A program made the translations under genes and the position numbers. From Brevundimonas sp. (GTDB taxonomy: Bacteria > Pseudomonadota > Alphaproteobacteria > Caulobacterales > Caulobacteraceae), in assembly GCA_022712235.1 (NCBI GenBank), contig JALAGW010000269.1, positions 1-41,469 on the forward strand: DNA of 41,469 bases. The letters run 5' to 3'. Below are positions 23,784 through 31,490 of the stretch, one piece after another. Each line of letters begins with the position of its first letter. Within the stretch, counting starts at the first letter, position 1. Below the pieces are notes generated by a model. The model had not been told where the DNA came from. It made no database searches and saw only the letters and a list, made by a program, of their open reading frames with translations.

Positions 23784-26039
23784 TTACTCCGCCGCTCGCG
23801 CCGCGCCGGGGGCACGGTGAGCAGCCTTGCTGTCTTGGGTCAGGGGGAAGGTCAGGCACACCCGCGCGCCCGCCAAGGTCTCGGCGTCGGCCAGCTTCAG
23901 CTCGCCGCCGTGGTCTTCACAGATGCGCTTGACGATGGCCAGGCCGAGGCCTGTGCCCTTCTCGCGCGTCGTCACATAAGGTTCGGTCAGCCGATCGCGA
24001 TCCTTGGCCGGCAAACCCACGCCGTCGTCTTCAATCGCGAAGGCAGCGACGCCGCTATCCACCGTCAGTCGGGCGATGATGCCGGTCGCGCCGACCGCCG
24101 CCGGTTCACGCAAACGCTTCGCGCTGACGGCCTCGCCCGCATTCTTCAGGATATTGGCCAGAGCCTGTCCGACCATGCGGCCGTCGCACTGCAGCACGAC
24201 ATCCGGGAGGGGCTCGATCAACTCGACGCCGATGTCCGCCGCCGCGACGCGCTGGGCGAAGACCGCCTCGCGCAGCATCTCGGCCGGGTTCTCGCGGGTG
24301 AAGCGCGGCGCGGGCATCCGGGCGAAGGACGAGAACTCATCCACCATCCGGCCGATGTCGCCGACCTGACGGATAATGGTCTCGGTGCAACGGTCGAAGA
24401 CCTCGACGTCGTCGCCGACCTGAGAACGGTATTTGCGGCGCAGACGTTCGGCCGAAAGCTGGATCGGCGTCAGCGGATTCTTGATCTCATGGGCGATGCG
24501 ACGGGCCACGTCGCGCCAGGCGGCGTTGCGCTGGGCGGTCACAAGGCGGGTGATGTCGTCGAAGGTCAGGACCATCTCGCCGCCCTGCCCGCCCTCGATG
24601 CGGACGCGCAGCCGGCGCGTTTCACCGTCGCGGCTGACGTCGATGTCTTCCTCGATATGGGCCTCGGCGCGCTCCGACAGTTCGGCCAGTTCCGGCGCGA
24701 CCTCGCCCAGCAGCCGCCCCTGAACTTCCGTCTCACTGATCGCCAGAAGCTGGCGGGCGCTGTCATTGATGGCCGAGATGCGCCCCAGTCGGCCCAGGCC
24801 TCTGCCTCCGGCGCTACCGCCCGTCAGCCCGGTCTCGATGAACCGGCTGCGGCCCTGGGCGTCATCGCTGGCGGTTTTCAGCGCGGCCTGCTGGGTCATG
24901 ATATCGCCGGTCATCCGGTTGAAGGCCTCGGACAGGACGACCAGTTCGCTGGGCGCTCCGGTGTTGTCGACGCGCGCGCTCAGATCGCCGCCGGACACCT
25001 GATCCGCCGCCTTCACCAGGCGGCCGATGGGGGCCGAGATCGAACTGGCCGCCGACATGGCCAGCCAGACCGCGCCGACCAGCACTAGCAGCGCCGTCTC
25101 CAGATAGCTGAGAGCGAAGGCCGCTTGAATCCTCGCCCGGCTTTCTTCCGCGGCGCGATAGGCGGCGATGGATTCCTCGCCGTTGCGCATCCGCTGGATC
25201 AGGCCCGGCGCCAGAGGGCGCACGACATAGAGGTAGGCGTGGCCGTAGTCCGGCAGCGGATAGAGAGCCCGCACCATGTCGGGGTTTTCCGTCACGGTCG
25301 TCGGCGCCACCTCGCCAGCGGCCACCGTCTCGAAAGCCTCACGCGGCGGAGCGACATAGGGCGGCGCGCCCGGCTGCTCGCCGCTGGCCAGCACCTCGCC
25401 GTCGCTGTTCAGGATATAGAGGGCCGGATAGCCGAAGAAGTCGCCGATCTGGGCCAGGGCCCGCGAGAACTGGATGCGGTTATCGAACAGGCCGCGCACC
25501 CCGCCCAGTTCGGTGGACATGGTCTCCAGATCCACCTCCAGCCCCGCGCCGACGTCGGCGACATAGGCTCGGCCGATCTCGGCGCCGTTCTCGACCGCCG
25601 AGCGGACATTGGTGCTGAACCACTGATCCACGCCCCGATTGACCAGAAGGCCGAAGACAAGCGCGATCAAAACCGCCGGAACGACCGCCACGAGAGAAAA
25701 CAGGGTGACGAAACGAAGATGCAGGCGCGCGCCTGGATCGTTTCGGTTGCGCATCAAGCGCACCACGCGCACACCGATGACCGCCGCCAAGCCGCCGATC
25801 AGCACCAGATTGGCCAGAAGGACGAAGAGAACGAATTGGCTGGCCGCGGTACGGGCGTCTCCGCCCGCCGTCGCCCCCGGTGCGATCGCCACCAGCCAGA
25901 TGGCGGCCGCTGTAATCAGGAAAGCGACGGCATAGGCCGCCACGAACAAGGCCCGAGCGCGACCGCTGGCCAAACGCCCCCAGAGCGAGCGCTCGGGGTC
26001 GTGACCTTCAGTAGTCTGCGCGGCGGGGAGGTCCGTCAT
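23784..26039 (-). CDS. ntrY: Membrane sensor histidine kinase NtrY
   Basis: A 751-aa inner-membrane kinase that phosphorylates NtrX, linked to nitrogen, redox and envelope responses in alphaproteobacteria. Helices occur near residues 30-50, 70-90 and 115-135. A large periplasmic sensor domain follows, with another membrane helix (ETALLVLVGAVWLAMSAASS). Then come a HAMP domain (PIGRLVKAADQVSGGDLSAR), a PAS region, the His box DVARRIAHEIKNPLTPIQLS and the ATPase N box (ILKNAGEAVSA), with GTGLGLAIVKRICEDHGGEL. The ATG overlaps the TAA of dusB (TAATG) and ntrX follows by 10 bases. The cytoplasmic part is complete and looks functional. Confidence 0.95.
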   Translation of the reverse strand: MTDLPAAQTTEGHDPERSLWGRLASGRARALFVAAYAVAFLITAAAIWLVAIAPGATAGGDARTAASQFVLFVLLANLVLIGGLAAVIGVRVVRLMRNRNDPGARLHLRFVTLFSLVAVVPAVLIALVFGLLVNRGVDQWFSTNVRSAVENGAEIGRAYVADVGAGLEVDLETMSTELGGVRGLFDNRIQFSRALAQIGDFFGYPALYILNSDGEVLASGEQPGAPPYVAPPREAFETVAAGEVAPTTVTENPDMVRALYPLPDYGHAYLYVVRPLAPGLIQRMRNGEESIAAYRAAEESRARIQAAFALSYLETALLVLVGAVWLAMSAASSISAPIGRLVKAADQVSGGDLSARVDNTGAPSELVVLSEAFNRMTGDIMTQQAALKTASDDAQGRSRFIETGLTGGSAGGRGLGRLGRISAINDSARQLLAISETEVQGRLLGEVAPELAELSERAEAHIEEDIDVSRDGETRRLRVRIEGGQGGEMVLTFDDITRLVTAQRNAAWRDVARRIAHEIKNPLTPIQLSAERLRRKYRSQVGDDVEVFDRCTETIIRQVGDIGRMVDEFSSFARMPAPRFTRENPAEMLREAVFAQRVAAADIGVELIEPLPDVVLQCDGRMVGQALANILKNAGEAVSAKRLREPAAVGATGIIARLTVDSGVAAFAIEDDGVGLPAKDRDRLTEPYVTTREKGTGLGLAIVKRICEDHGGELKLADAETLAGARVCLTFPLTQDSKAAHRAPGAARAAE

Positions 26040-27091
26040 TACCTCGCAGCTTCAACCAGCTGTGGCAGGTTTTCAACACCGGAGTTGCTGAATTGATCCA
26101 CCGCAGGTCGCCAAAGGGCCGAAAGCGCCTGTTCGACCTCCAGCGGCGTCTCCAGCCGACACAGGCGGGCCTTGGCCGACCGCCGCTCCAGCGGATCATT
26201 CGGCCACGGCGCCTGCTCAATGTACCAGCCCAGATGCTTGCGGAACATCTTCAGCCCCAAGGGCAGGCCATAGAAGGCGACCGACCCGCGCAGATGCTCG
26301 ATGACGATAGCCAGCCGCTCTTCGCGCCCCGGTTCCTGCAAACGCGTCCCGTCGGCCAAGGCCCGTTCCAGATGGGCCGCCAGCCACGGTCGGCCATAGA
26401 CGCCTCGGCCCAGCATCAGACCGTTTGCGCCAGACAGGGTCAGCGCCTCCCTCGCCTGCTCCGCCGTGATGATGTCGCCGTTGACGATGACGGGGATGGA
26501 CACAGCCTGCTTGACCTCGGCCACGGCCTCCCAGTCTGCGACGCCGGTATAGAACTGCTTGCGGGTGCGGCCGTGCACGGTGACCGCCGCGACACCCAGG
26601 TCCTCGGCTCGTCGCGCCAGATCGGCGGCGTTATGGCTGTTCTCATCCCAGCCCAGGCGCATCTTGACCGTGACCGGGCGACTGACCGCCGACACGACCG
26701 CGCCCATGATGGCCGCCGCCCGTTCCGGGGTGCGCATCAGAGCCGAACCGCAGGCCGCCCCCGTCACCTCCTTGGCCGGGCAGCCGAAATTCAGGTCGAT
26801 GATGTCGGCGCCGGCCTTTTCGGCCATGCGCGCGCCCTCGGCCATGGCTGCGGGATCGCCGCCGACCAACTGGATCACCGTCAGCGGCAGACCGCCGCCC
26901 ACGGCCGCGCGCCGCACCACGTCGGGCCGTCCGCGCGCCAGTTCGGCAGAGGCCACCATTTCGGTCGCGACATAGGTCGCGCCCAGCTTCGAGGCGAGCA
27001 CGCGGAACGGCAGGTCGGTGATCCCGGTCATCGGGGCCATCAGCACCCGCCCGGCGATCCGCACGTCTCCGATTTGCAATCCTGCGTTCAT
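26039..27091 (-). CDS. dusB: tRNA-dihydrouridine synthase DusB/NifR3
   Basis: A 350-aa FMN enzyme that reduces uridine to dihydrouridine in tRNA. Family marks are VLMAPMTGITDLPFRVLASK, IDLNFGCPAKEVTGAACGSA with the catalytic Cys in NFGCP, VTVKMRLGWDENS, VTVHGRTRKQFYTGVADW, IPVIVNGDI and LMLGRGVYGRPWL. ATG 27091 is chosen because AAGG lies just upstream; the frame is open to 27127. In many alphaproteobacteria this gene (nifR3) leads an ntrB-ntrC-ntrY-ntrX cluster. Here it is followed directly by ntrY, with translational overlap. It is divergent from ispDF across 64 bases. Confidence 0.95.
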   Translation of the reverse strand: MNAGLQIGDVRIAGRVLMAPMTGITDLPFRVLASKLGATYVATEMVASAELARGRPDVVRRAAVGGGLPLTVIQLVGGDPAAMAEGARMAEKAGADIIDLNFGCPAKEVTGAACGSALMRTPERAAAIMGAVVSAVSRPVTVKMRLGWDENSHNAADLARRAEDLGVAAVTVHGRTRKQFYTGVADWEAVAEVKQAVSIPVIVNGDIITAEQAREALTLSGANGLMLGRGVYGRPWLAAHLERALADGTRLQEPGREERLAIVIEHLRGSVAFYGLPLGLKMFRKHLGWYIEQAPWPNDPLERRSAKARLCRLETPLEVEQALSALWRPAVDQFSNSGVENLPQLVEAAR

Positions 27092-27155
27092 ATGGCCCTT
27101 ACCGCCGACTGTTGAGCCTCTCGTCAAGCGGAACTGGGGCGCTTAGAAGGCCGAC

Positions 27156-28292
27156 ATGGGATTTGCAGCAATCGTGGTGGCGGCCGGCTCGGGCTCTAGA
27201 GCCGGTGGAGACAAGCAGTGGCGAGCCGTCGGCGGCCGGCCGAGGGGGCGCTGGTCGGTTGAAGCTCTGCTCGCGGCGGGCGCCGATTCGGTCGTCGTGG
27301 TGATCGCGCCAGGCGCAGAGACACGCGCCGCCGAGGCCTTGGCCGGTCTTTCTGGCTGGCGGACCGTCGTGGGCGGCGCGACGCGCGCCGGGTCAGTGCA
27401 GGCCGGCCTGGCCGCACTCGAACAGCCTGACGACACGCCTGTTCTGATCCATGACGCGGCCCGCCCCTTCCTGGACACGGCGGTGATCGAACGCCTGCTG
27501 AACGCTTTGAATTGCGCTGATGGCGCCCTGCCCGCCCTGCCCGTGGCGGACAGCCTGCGTCGCGGCGTGGACGGCCTGGTGGTCGGCGGCGTCCAGCGTG
27601 ACGGCCTGTGGCGCGCTCAGACCCCACAAGCCTTCCACCTGAAGACCATTCGTGACGCCTACGCCGCCTGGACCGACGCCGAGGCGCCGACGGATGAGGC
27701 CGCCGTCGTCGAACGCGCCGGCGGCCGCGTCCGTCTGGTCGAGGGCGACGCCCGCTTGATGAAGCTCACCTACCCAGAGGATTTCGCCATGGCCGAGGCC
27801 CTGCTGCCCAAGACCTTCCGCACTGGCCAGGGCTTCGACGTGCATCGCTGGGGACCCGGAACCTCGGTCTGGCTGTGCGGCGTCGAGATCCCGCATGACC
27901 AGACGCTGATCGGTCATTCCGACGCCGACGCCGGCCTGCACGCCCTGACCGACGCCATCCTGGGCGCCATCGCCGATGGTGATATCGGCGACCACTTCCC
28001 CCCGACCGACCCGCAGTGGAAGGGGGCTTCGTCTGACCGTTTCCTGGTCTATGCGGCCGAACGGGTGGCCGCGCGCGGGGGCCGGATCGTCAATGTCGAC
28101 GTCACCCTGATCTGCGAGCAACCCAAGGTGAAGCCGCATCGTCAGGCCATGCGCGAACGGCTGGCCGAACTGCTTTCGCTTCCGCTGGACGCGGTCAGCG
28201 TCAAGGCGACGACGACCGAGGCCCTGGGCTTCACCGGGCGCGGCGAAGGCCTGGCGGCCCAGGCCGCCGTGTCGGTGGAACTGCCCGCCTAG
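27156..28292 (+). CDS. ispDF: Bifunctional IspD/IspF isoprenoid enzyme
   Basis: A 378-aa fusion for two steps of the methylerythritol phosphate pathway: making CDP-methylerythritol (IspD) and cyclising its phosphate to MEcPP (IspF). Residues 1-220 are IspD, with the nucleotide loop AAIVVAAGSGSRAGGDKQ, IHDAARPF and RAQTPQAFHLKTIRDAY. Residues about 225-378 are IspF, with TGQGFDVHRWGPG, IPHDQTLIGHSDADAGLHAL, DIGDHFPPTDPQWKGASSD and ATTTEALGFTGRGEGLAAQA. All metal-binding Asp and His of IspF appear present. A GAAGG site sits 5 bases before the ATG. Fused ispDF is common in alphaproteobacteria. Its 3' end overlaps the convergent popA-like gene by 4 bases. Confidence 0.96.
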   Translation: MGFAAIVVAAGSGSRAGGDKQWRAVGGRPRGRWSVEALLAAGADSVVVVIAPGAETRAAEALAGLSGWRTVVGGATRAGSVQAGLAALEQPDDTPVLIHDAARPFLDTAVIERLLNALNCADGALPALPVADSLRRGVDGLVVGGVQRDGLWRAQTPQAFHLKTIRDAYAAWTDAEAPTDEAAVVERAGGRVRLVEGDARLMKLTYPEDFAMAEALLPKTFRTGQGFDVHRWGPGTSVWLCGVEIPHDQTLIGHSDADAGLHALTDAILGAIADGDIGDHFPPTDPQWKGASSDRFLVYAAERVAARGGRIVNVDVTLICEQPKVKPHRQAMRERLAELLSLPLDAVSVKATTTEALGFTGRGEGLAAQAAVSVELPA

Positions 28293-29593
28293 ACCTTGGC
28301 CAGATCGGCGGACGCCCGCTCCAGAACGGCGGCCGGCGTTTCGCCGTCCTGCATCTCGGCCACGCCGACATCGAACTCGACCACGAAGGGCGAGCGATCC
28401 TTGCCGGCGTCAAAGGCGGTGCAGGCGATCACCGCCGATATGCGCTCCGCCGCCAGCCGCGCCGCCGCCGCGCCGGTGGCCGGCAACGCCAGGGCGAACA
28501 ACTCCGGCCCCAGGCGTGCCGCCGTGTCCTCGACCCGCACCAGACGCGACACCATGGCTCCGATCTGCGGCATGGCGCGTTCCAGCCAGCCGCCGCCGCG
28601 CGACTGTATGACGGATTCGCTGTCCGACACTCGCAGGACGCACACCGACAGCGCGCGATTACGCGACCGCGCGCCTTGCGCCAACTGCGCCAGATGCGAA
28701 GCGAAAAGGTCTCGACTGAACAGGCCTGTGGCAGGGTCCATCAGGTCGGAGCCGCGCACCGAGTCCAAGGCCCGACGTATGGCCTGACGGCGGCGATGAT
28801 TGCGCGCCAAGGCCAGGACCCGCTGGGCGGTCTCGTCCTCGGGCGTTTCCGCCGCCGCCACGTCGGCAAAGCCCCGACGGAACAGATCGGCCAGCTCGAC
28901 CTCTCCGGCGCCGCGCAGATAGAGGATCAGAGGAATGTGATAGAGGCGGGTGTTCCGCTTCATGCCCGAGGCGATCGACAGGGCCGGCGCCTGTTCCTGC
29001 CCGCCCCACAGCACGGCGGCGTCAAACGCGCGCTCATGCAGATAGTCGAATGCGGTATAGGGCGTCGGCGCCGCGACGACCTCGGCGCCCGCCGCCGCCA
29101 AGGCGTTGGACATGGCCAGAAAGCGACGATCCGCCGCCCCCGCCGTGAGAATTTGCAATGGGGTCTCGCCCGTATCGGGTGCTTGCAGCGTCACGCCGTG
29201 GGCCGCGAACGTCGCCTGCCTCAAGCGGAATTCTTCTTCGGCGACGCCTGCCCGCGTCAATTGCTCCAGCCGCAGGGCGGCCTGCGCCGGATGCGGCGGC
29301 GACGACATCGTCAGGTCGGCGTCATGACCCTCAGCCGCGTCGGCGCCGACCATGAGGACCGGCAGATAACGCGGTGAAGCGGCTTCGCGCAGTCGCTCGA
29401 CGATCTGCCGCCCCTCAAGGCCCGGCAAGGCCACCACGGCGGCATCCACGCTCAAATCCTGCAGGGCGTGCGCGGCGGCGTCGAGCGTCCGCGCCGTCAT
29501 GGTGGACCACCCCAGCCTGTCCAACCCCTCGCACAGCGGGCCGATCAGGGCGTCATCGACAGCGACGACCAGTACGCGCGGATCGGAATCCAA
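28289..29593 (-). CDS. popA: PopA-like c-di-GMP effector (REC-REC-degenerate GGDEF)
   Basis: A 434-aa protein. Residues 1-115 and about 145-265 are receiver-like, but neither shows a convincing phospho-acceptor set. The last 160 residues are a GGDEF domain (LMDPATGLFSRDLFASHLAQ). The active site is ruined, reading GPELF at 362-366 instead of GGEEF. The c-di-GMP inhibitory site RVED at 353-356 is in exact register and intact. This is the PopA pattern: a non-enzymatic c-di-GMP receptor that in Caulobacter brings the replication inhibitor CtrA to ClpXP at the cell pole. TTG 29593 is the start, with AGGAGAG 5-6 bases upstream. The family match is from architecture; PleD-like enzymes keep GGEEF and are excluded. 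Confidence 0.8.
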   Translation of the reverse strand: MDSDPRVLVVAVDDALIGPLCEGLDRLGWSTMTARTLDAAAHALQDLSVDAAVVALPGLEGRQIVERLREAASPRYLPVLMVGADAAEGHDADLTMSSPPHPAQAALRLEQLTRAGVAEEEFRLRQATFAAHGVTLQAPDTGETPLQILTAGAADRRFLAMSNALAAAGAEVVAAPTPYTAFDYLHERAFDAAVLWGGQEQAPALSIASGMKRNTRLYHIPLILYLRGAGEVELADLFRRGFADVAAAETPEDETAQRVLALARNHRRRQAIRRALDSVRGSDLMDPATGLFSRDLFASHLAQLAQGARSRNRALSVCVLRVSDSESVIQSRGGGWLERAMPQIGAMVSRLVRVEDTAARLGPELFALALPATGAAAARLAAERISAVIACTAFDAGKDRSPFVVEFDVGVAEMQDGETPAAVLERASADLAKV

Positions 29594-29762
29594 AAAGTCT
29601 CTCCTAGCCGCCCGGTCGGTTCCCCCGAAGCCGATGTTCCGAGCTCAACCGATGATACTGTCCCCGTCTCGTCTAGCAATGGGGCCGGCGCCGACGGTGT
29701 TACAAATTCAGTGACGTCCACAAAGGGTATCGCCGCACGCCGAATGAGGTTAATCGGTCGCT
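29594..29762. other. Divergent gap between popA-like and yihY-like genes
   Basis: 169 bases with no coding signal. It must hold promoters for both divergent genes and the popA ribosome site (AGGAGAG near 29600). A moderately AT-rich patch (TGTTACAAATTCAGTGACGT, 29698-29717) is the best promoter candidate. I saw no CtrA TTAA-N7-TTAA box. Confidence 0.4.
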
Positions 29763-30707
29763 TTGACGACGACTGAGGCCTCTGGCTTGAATCCACAATC
29801 CCGAATGACAGCCCTGCCCCTGTTCTGGGGCAAGCTGGCGGTTCGCGCCTTCTCCCGCAGTTGGGGGCGTGACGTCATGCTCTATACGGGCGGCGTCTCT
29901 TTCTTCGCGCTGCTGGCCGTCTTTCCCGCCATCGCCATCCTGATCGGCTTCTACAAGGCCGTCCTGTCCATCAGTCAGGTCAGCGAACAGGCGGCGGCCC
30001 TGGCCGACGTTCTGCCCCATGCGGCCCGCGCCATCTTTGTCGGAGAGGTCGACCGCCTGGCTCACACCTCCGCGCGCACTGTTTCGGCGCAAAGCGCCTT
30101 GGCCCTGGTAATCGGCGGCTACGCCGCGCACCGTGGTTTCAAGGCCTTGTTGGCAGGTCTTAACCTGATCCACGATGAGACCGAACCGCACGGCTTTTTC
30201 AAATTCAATCTTCTGGCCGTCTTCGTCGCCCTGTTCGCCTTCGCGCTCTTCACCGTGGTGTCGGGCGCGGTCGTGACGTCGCGGTTGCTGGAACATACTC
30301 AGGAAGCGCGGCCGCTCGCCTGGCTGGCCTTACCGCTCGACGGGCTTTGGCCTTCGCTTGGTCTGTGGCTCGGATTGACCATGCTCTATCGTTACGCCAT
30401 GTCTCACAAGACCCGCGTCGCCTGGGCGCCGGCGATGCTGGGCGGCCTGACGGCGACGATCATGTCCCTGATTTTTTCGTGGCTGTGCGCCATCTATGTC
30501 GAGCAGATCGCTCAACTCGGGGCCACCTACGGCTCGGTCGGCGCCGTCGTGGTGCTGCTGATCTGGCTGTCCTGGAACGTCAACGCCATCTTCTATGGCG
30601 GCGCCTTCGCCACGGAACTGGAAATCGCCTGGAAGCCGGAAGAAACGGCGCTTGAAACCAGCGCCTCGGTCGTCAACCTGTCGGAACGGCGCCAGTCTCG
30701 ACAATGA
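29763..30707 (+). CDS. YihY/BrkB-family inner-membrane protein
   Basis: A 314-aa (or 300-aa) multi-spanning protein of the family once called ribonuclease BN. Its molecular role is still unclear. Six helices are visible, including TGGVSFFALLAVFPAIAILI, FNLLAVFVALFAFALFTVVS and GLWLGLTMLYRYAM. The family stretch GATYGSVGAVVVLLIWLSWN and AIFYGGAFATELE near the end are diagnostic. The longest frame begins at TTG 29763; ATG 29805 leaves the usual family N-terminus (MTALPLFWGKLAVRAFSRSW). Neither has a close ribosome site. Its 3' end overlaps the convergent tusA-like gene by 35 bases. Confidence 0.9.
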   Translation: MTTTEASGLNPQSRMTALPLFWGKLAVRAFSRSWGRDVMLYTGGVSFFALLAVFPAIAILIGFYKAVLSISQVSEQAAALADVLPHAARAIFVGEVDRLAHTSARTVSAQSALALVIGGYAAHRGFKALLAGLNLIHDETEPHGFFKFNLLAVFVALFAFALFTVVSGAVVTSRLLEHTQEARPLAWLALPLDGLWPSLGLWLGLTMLYRYAMSHKTRVAWAPAMLGGLTATIMSLIFSWLCAIYVEQIAQLGATYGSVGAVVVLLIWLSWNVNAIFYGGAFATELEIAWKPEETALETSASVVNLSERRQSRQ

Positions 30708-30915
30708 TGCGCAGGATTCCGTCCTGCGCCTCGATCCCGCAGACGGTCCCGCCCAGGTCCGCCATCAGATAGGGCACGTCGATCCGCGCCATCGGGTCCG
30801 TGGCCAGCAAGGTCAGACGCACGCCTGGCGCTAGCCCCTCCATCGCCTTGCGCAGCCGCAGGCTGGGCACAGGACAGCGGTGTCCTCGCGCATCGACCAG
30901 GATGGGTTCGCTCAC
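30673..30915 (-). CDS. TusA/SirA-like sulfur-carrier protein
   Basis: An 80-aa protein with the family pattern DARGHRCPVPSLRLRKAMEG, where the Cys-Pro-x-Pro box carries the persulfide-binding cysteine. Then follow LTLLATDPMARIDVPYLMAD, with the conserved D-P region, and a hydrophobic last strand (ILRIIVET). TusA-type proteins shuttle sulfur for tRNA thiolation and cofactor synthesis. Other members serve sulfur oxidation or redox traffic, so the exact role is open. Its start overlaps the stop of the CinA-like gene (ATGA). Confidence 0.88.
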   Translation of the reverse strand: MSEPILVDARGHRCPVPSLRLRKAMEGLAPGVRLTLLATDPMARIDVPYLMADLGGTVCGIEAQDGILRIIVETGAVPTG

Positions 30916-31406
30916 GCCGTCACCGCGTCCAGCAGCAGAGCCAACGCGACCCGGACGCTTTCCAGCCGCACCGCCTCGCGCCCGATCTCGCCAAAGCGCC
31001 GCTCGACGTGAACCACGCCGCCCTGGGGACCGACGGCGGCGAAATGCACCAGGCCGACCGGCTTTTGCAATGAACCGCCGCCTGGTCCCGCGATTCCCGT
31101 GATGGATACGGCCGCCGAGGCCAGCGAGCGATCAACCGCCCCCAGGGTCATGGCCCTCGCTACCGGCTCCGACACCGCCCCGAACTGGGTCAGCAAGCCC
31201 TCGGACACGCCCAGAAGCTCGGCCTTGGCCTCATTGCTGTAGGTGACGAAGCCTCGGTCCAACGCCGCCGAGGAACCGGCGACCGCCGTCAGCGCCCCGG
31301 ACACCAGACCGCCGGTGCAACTCTCGGCCGTAGCGATCAGAACGCCCGCCTTGATCGCCGCGTGGATCACGGCTTCGGCCGCAAGCTGAATATCGTCGGG
31401 GAACAT
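30912..31406 (-). CDS. CinA C-terminal domain protein (nicotinamide-nucleotide amidase-like)
   Basis: A 164-aa stand-alone CinA amidase domain. Known members (PncC) deamidate nicotinamide mononucleotide in NAD salvage. The signature GVLIATAESCTGGLVSGALT carries the catalytic Ser and flanking residues. FVTYSNEAKAELLGVSEGLL, FGAVSEPVARAMTLGA and SITGIAGPGGGSLQKPVGLV complete the domain. The N-terminal MoaB-like domain of full CinA is absent, as in many proteobacterial PncC proteins. It overlaps the tusA-like start by 4 bases and is divergent from the membrane methyltransferase-like gene. Confidence 0.92.
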   Translation of the reverse strand: MFPDDIQLAAEAVIHAAIKAGVLIATAESCTGGLVSGALTAVAGSSAALDRGFVTYSNEAKAELLGVSEGLLTQFGAVSEPVARAMTLGAVDRSLASAAVSITGIAGPGGGSLQKPVGLVHFAAVGPQGGVVHVERRFGEIGREAVRLESVRVALALLLDAVTA

Positions 31407-31490
31407 GACTATGCGCTCCGTCTGCGAGTCGGTCTAAGTCTGTCGGCAGGGGGCGGGTCAGACGACCCCGCCGATGCCAGCGGATCGCGA

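Noticed and set aside
22364..23815. NtrX starting at 23815
   Set aside because: The first 14 residues (MPPARRERRSKRGV) overlap ntrY and have no family match; ATG 23773 has a good ribosome site.
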